From the NCBI GenBank assembly GCA_013398055.1, contig VZRS01002658.1, forward strand, positions 171,732 through 235,731: 64,000 bases of DNA, read 5' to 3'. The first letter of the stretch is position 1. Each line of letters opens with the position of its first letter. Both the position numbers and the translations under genes were made by a program. Source of the DNA: Ifrita kowaldi. Its lineage: Eukaryota; Chordata; Aves; Passeriformes; Cinclosomatidae. The notes beneath the pieces are model-generated. The model had not been told where the DNA came from, made no database searches, and saw only the letters and a program-made list of their open reading frames with translations. This document shows positions 59,901 to 64,000 of the stretch, in pieces.

Positions 59901-62789
59901 GACTCTTCTGTTCCATATTTAAAACCATGCCCTGTTCAGCAGCCTATTTTAGAGCAGCAGTACCAAGCCATTTCAGCTGTGCAGGCCACAAGAGATTTGC
60001 ATTAAAAATGGATTTGTAGGACTCCCTTTTCCGGTGGTAGGGACCTGTCTTTCTCCGCAGAGTACACCTGCACAGCAGGAAATGTCAGTGTGCATTTTCT
60101 ATTGCAAATAGATCATTCCTTTAGTTTACAGACATCAATAGCTCAAATACCACCCACTTGGGTCCATTAACAGCAGGCCTAGAGATTCCAGCCTTGACCA
60201 CCCCAAAGCCAAACTTCCCAAATCCTTCATTCCAACCTCAGTCTCCTACTATGCATGAAAAAAATCAAAGAGGACCCTGCAGACATGCTGTCTTAATGAT
60301 TTTCAGTACTATTTTTCAAGTGCAATAAGGTTTAGAGTTACTGGTTTAGACACAAATACCAAGACAACAAATTAAAATACATGACTATCCATGATTTTTA
60401 GAGCTTGTTTTTTGACTTTATCCAGCTACCTCTTTATTGAGTGTCACATTATTGAAAATATGAAAGTCTGTGTGATCTTTTAACCATTTCTGACTAAGTA
60501 TTTTGAGGATAATGGCTGTTATAAGATTTTGTTTAAATCAAAACTCACACTAATAAGAAGGTAGCTTGATGACTCTAACTCAAAACAAATATTTTACAAC
60601 AAAATTCAAAACAGATATTTTAATCCCACAACATGAGGATATTTTCTGCAGTTCCTTTTTTCTTGTTATCCACCTCCAGTCTGATGTTACTACAGAACAT
60701 TTTCTGGCATAGTATACTACAAAGTTCACTTGTATTACATTTATCCATTGTGCTCAAAGCTTCATAGCACAAAGATGGAATAAATAGAACCCAAAGAAAA
60801 CTAAATTGCATTCTAAATAAGAAAGACTTATTAATAAGAAAAAATCCAGAACTCACAAAATCAGAGTTAAATGTGTCCAAGATTAGTGTAGATGTTTGAA
60901 TACATCATTTGACTAAAGTAGTAGAGTGACATATTTAAAACCATTAAACATTACTGGACCCAGAGCAGGCTAAACAATTTTTGACCATGATGTGAAGAGA
61001 GAAAACAGTTATGGAATCAGAAAACACCAGCTGAATTGTAAGACTCACTGTTCTAAATTGTAGACTTAGAGGAAAGAACAGAAATCTCCTTCACACAATA
61101 CTCGAAAAGCGGAAAATCAATTTGGCACTTAAAAGACATTGCAGTAACGTGTCTGCTGTAACCTAATGACCCAAAACACCAATAAAAGGCAAAGGCCATG
61201 CCAGCCTCACCTCTTCTAGCTTTTCTAAGTAGCAAACTAAATGAAAGTTTAGCCAAACTCTAGTACTATAGTGAAGTGCCTGTGGCATTCCATTCCCCAG
61301 GTTGTGGGGGAAACTTCCAGTCCACATCCCTAGGTGTTTCCTGATAATCACCTCAGGACTGCTGTCACCTTTCTACATAACTGAAAATAAATCAAACTTT
61401 TCCAAAAGGAATTGTAGCTTGGATACAGAGAACACAACTATAATATCACATCTTATCTCAGCAGAAGGCACACAGAGAGCAGTGGCAGAATATGCCAAAT
61501 TACCTTAAAAAAAAAAAAGGTGGAGATCCAGCAACCCAGAACCTGTAGTTGGAGAGTAAAGACTGGGCATGCTGGGTTCAGTTTTGCTATTGACCTGGAT
61601 AAGCACCTGGACAAATATTTTGCCTTTTACATTGTCATATATAAAGTGGATATAAATTATATGGGTCTCCCGATGGAGAGTTCGTGAAAAAGTATGTGTC
61701 ATAAAACTTTATAAAAAAACAAGAATTATGGAAAGTAGATTAAAAACAAAAGCAAACACACAACTCATTTACACATGCTGGAAATTTGTTCTGTGAAGCA
61801 TCTGGCAGAAAGATTTGTCATTAACGTGGGAACATATCTTAAATTCTGCCTGAGAGAGGCATCATCGAAAGGAAATACCTCACCATAACATCACAAAAAT
61901 GAAAGCACTCGAGCAACTCAAGTCATCCCAAGTATTCTGTTAGGAGCCAAAAGAATTTCTGGGCTAAGTCCACTGAAGACAGCTAGTACACCAGGGATAA
62001 ATCTGATATGCTCTTTATTATAATGCCATTCAGTAGGCCTGCTGCCAATATACAAAGACAAATGATATGTAGAGTTACAAATAAAGTAACTGTTAGCGAC
62101 AGTGCATGAAGTCGCCCCATGAACATATCTACAGAGCTCTGTGTCTATCATCCTGTTCATGATCAGACATATCTCTACACATGCTCATAAAACGTGCTTC
62201 TAATATGTTCAAAAGTATTGCTGATTTCTTTTTTTCTGACTGTTATGAGCCGTTTGTCATATTTTGGGTCTGGAGAGTTATCCTAAGCTATCCTGCTGTT
62301 CAATCCAAATTCATGTCAGCCACTGGTTTGACTAATTTTTAATTTTTAAAAGGGTATGGGAGTTATATATAATTCTATTTAGCAATGAGGGACTGTTTCC
62401 AACTCTTAAATTACAGCCTTCATACATAGGATGGCATTCACCTTGAGAAAATGTAGTGCCTACGTGTTCATACAGGCATACATCACGTATGCACCCTATT
62501 TCTACCAAGAGTATAATGATAGAACAGTAGTGGCCAGTACATCAAATAGTGTGTCAGCAGGTGGATACACACAGTCTGTTAGGAAAGCACCAGAATGGCT
62601 TTTGCAGTGGGAAATCCTACTCCAGAAGAGTCTTGCAAAACAGTGTGGGGGCAAAAGAGACACATAGGAGCTTCAGCACAGACAAACGAAAGTAGAATAC
62701 CTACAGAAAAAACAACCTAAAACATATCTGCAGAACAATGGACTCGACACAGGAAGGAGGCCTTGGGGTCATTGACGACATTTCTCTGA

Positions 62790-63130
62790 AATTATCAGAA
62801 TCTGGCGGGTTGTGATCAAGATTTACTGTGAAGGTGTGCATAAGGTGAATATGGAATTTTTATTGAACAAATCCTTGAAGCTAGAATGAAGAAATACTGA
62901 AGGAAGCTACTCAGGACTTTTTAACAGAAGAAGGTAATTTTTGTAAAGCCACAACCTTCTGGAACTTGCTTCCATGCAGGCTGTGGAGCCAGAGAGTGTC
63001 AGCCTGTCTGTAAGGAGCTCTGGCTAACTCACACAGAGAGGTCCATAAATGGACACCAATGGAACTAGGAAGAGTTGGACTCTAATACAACTGTAGATGC
63101 TGAGAAGCTGCAGAATGTGGCCAGGTCTAA
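62790..63130 (+). mobile_element. Possible old CR1-like LINE remnant
   Basis: TTCTGGAACTTGCTTCCATG and GGCTGTGGAGCCAGAGAGTG resemble the 'W-N-x-L-P, A-V-E-S-P-S' end of a CR1 reverse transcriptase gene, followed by a CR1-like 3' UTR. It is highly diverged and the call is weak. Confidence 0.3.
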
Positions 63131-64000
63131 ATGCTCTCTCTCCTCTGTCACTCTGACACACAGTAGTGATCTTAATGAACTACTGATCCAATTGGTATGG
63201 AATTACCATCTGCTTTTTTAATGTCTGTTATGTTCTGTCAGATTAATTTTAGTATTTATGAACCATAAACCACTACAGTCATATTTCACTTAAAATTAAA
63301 ACAATTGCTGAGACCTAATGGGCGCCATGTAATGAAGACCTCCCTTTGAAGGAAAAGCTTTTACTTGGGCCAAGAATATTTTTTTCAGATATTAATAACT
63401 TTATTAATTTGCTAAGTATGGGATTTATCTTGATTTTCCATTTGGCTGGGTTTGTGAATCAAGGAAAGTGTCATTATTCTGAGATTAATACCTTTGCAGA
63501 GCAGGGCAGTCACTTCTCAAATTTCTCTCAGGATAAGACTGTATGGAGTCAGAGACTAACACATGATACTGTGAGCTTTCCCTTACCCATTTTTACATTA
63601 CTGACATTGGAAATCATTTCACGTTCAATTCCAAATTATCAAAACCAAATTCAACAAAAACAAAAGAAAAAAAAAACAAACTCAACACTGTTCCAGTGAC
63701 TGATTTTAAGCTCAGGGGTTTCAAAAAAAAAATCAAAGGTATCAATTCTGTTAGGTAGCTGTAGATACACTGATTTTTCAGTGTATTTAGGAGTAACTGG
63801 AGAGATGAAGTATTTCAGTAGTGACTCATGTTGATTTTCTACATTTATGTTAGAAATTTTAAAGGATTTTTGTACCCCTTTTACCTTTAAATCATGCCTT
63901 CTAAACTGCTCTATTATATCAGATACCTTTTGGCATAGCTATAAGGTAAGAGACTGTCAGGATCCAGGACTGCAGAATCACCTCACACTGAGTTAAGATT

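Larger units (their letters stand above)
53357..64000 (-). other. MTMR7: MTMR7 intron 1 (continues past the window)
   Basis: More than 10.6 kb with no GC-rich promoter and no exon matching the MTMR7 N-terminus. It contains CR1 pieces and one ERV LTR, listed separately. Between 57000 and 62700 I recognise nothing beyond short homopolymers. The A-rich runs at 59470, 61505 and 63655 may mark old insertions. Confidence 0.7.

Noticed and set aside
1..64000. CRISPR array, bacterial operon, phage or plasmid features
   Set aside because: The window is clearly vertebrate nuclear DNA with spliced genes. No regularly spaced direct repeats of CRISPR type were seen.

Overview
The window is nuclear DNA from a bird, most likely a songbird (passerine). 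The genes are vertebrate ones split by GT-AG introns. The repeats are avian: CR1 LINE pieces, several solo-type LTRs of avian endogenous retroviruses, and a tRNA-Ile-derived SINE with a CR1-type tail that matches the passerine TguSINE1 design. Family names come from memory of consensus sequences, since no search was possible.

Three genes of one conserved neighbourhood (human 8p22 order CNOT7-VPS37A-MTMR7) fill most of the window. (1) At 75-3834, minus strand, lies the 5' part of CNOT7, a deadenylase of the CCR4-NOT complex. Coding exons 1-3 are present and the rest lies left of the window. (2) A GC-rich island at about 4030-4800 lies head-to-head between CNOT7 and VPS37A and should be their shared bidirectional promoter. 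It carries an 8-N assembly gap at 4364-4371. (3) At 7847-17681 (3' UTR to about 17.93 kb or beyond), plus strand, lies VPS37A, an ESCRT-I subunit. Coding exons 2-11 are all recovered in frame, with 352 residues plus stop, but exon 1 is not visible and probably falls in the gap. (4) At 18.2-24 kb is the tail-to-tail intergenic region, with an ERV LTR at 19.5 kb and an antisense CR1 at 21.5-22.1 kb. (5) At 26693-53356, minus strand, lies MTMR7, a myotubularin-family phosphoinositide 3-phosphatase. Exons 2-14 are recovered with every splice phase matching (650 residues). The short first coding exon is expected beyond base 64000. (6) At 53357-64000 is intron 1 of MTMR7, which holds repeats only.

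The three products are not one pathway. CNOT7 acts in mRNA decay, VPS37A in endosomal sorting, and MTMR7 in phosphoinositide turnover on endosomal membranes. The last two share a membrane-traffic theme, but their adjacency is simply conserved vertebrate synteny.

I found no sign of a previously undescribed system. The most unusual structures are a 79-bp near-perfect hairpin in an MTMR7 intron (43677-43755), a 28-bp perfect palindrome (34246-34273), a VPS37A stop codon that abuts a splice donor, and a sense-oriented LTR carrying a poly(A) signal inside VPS37A.
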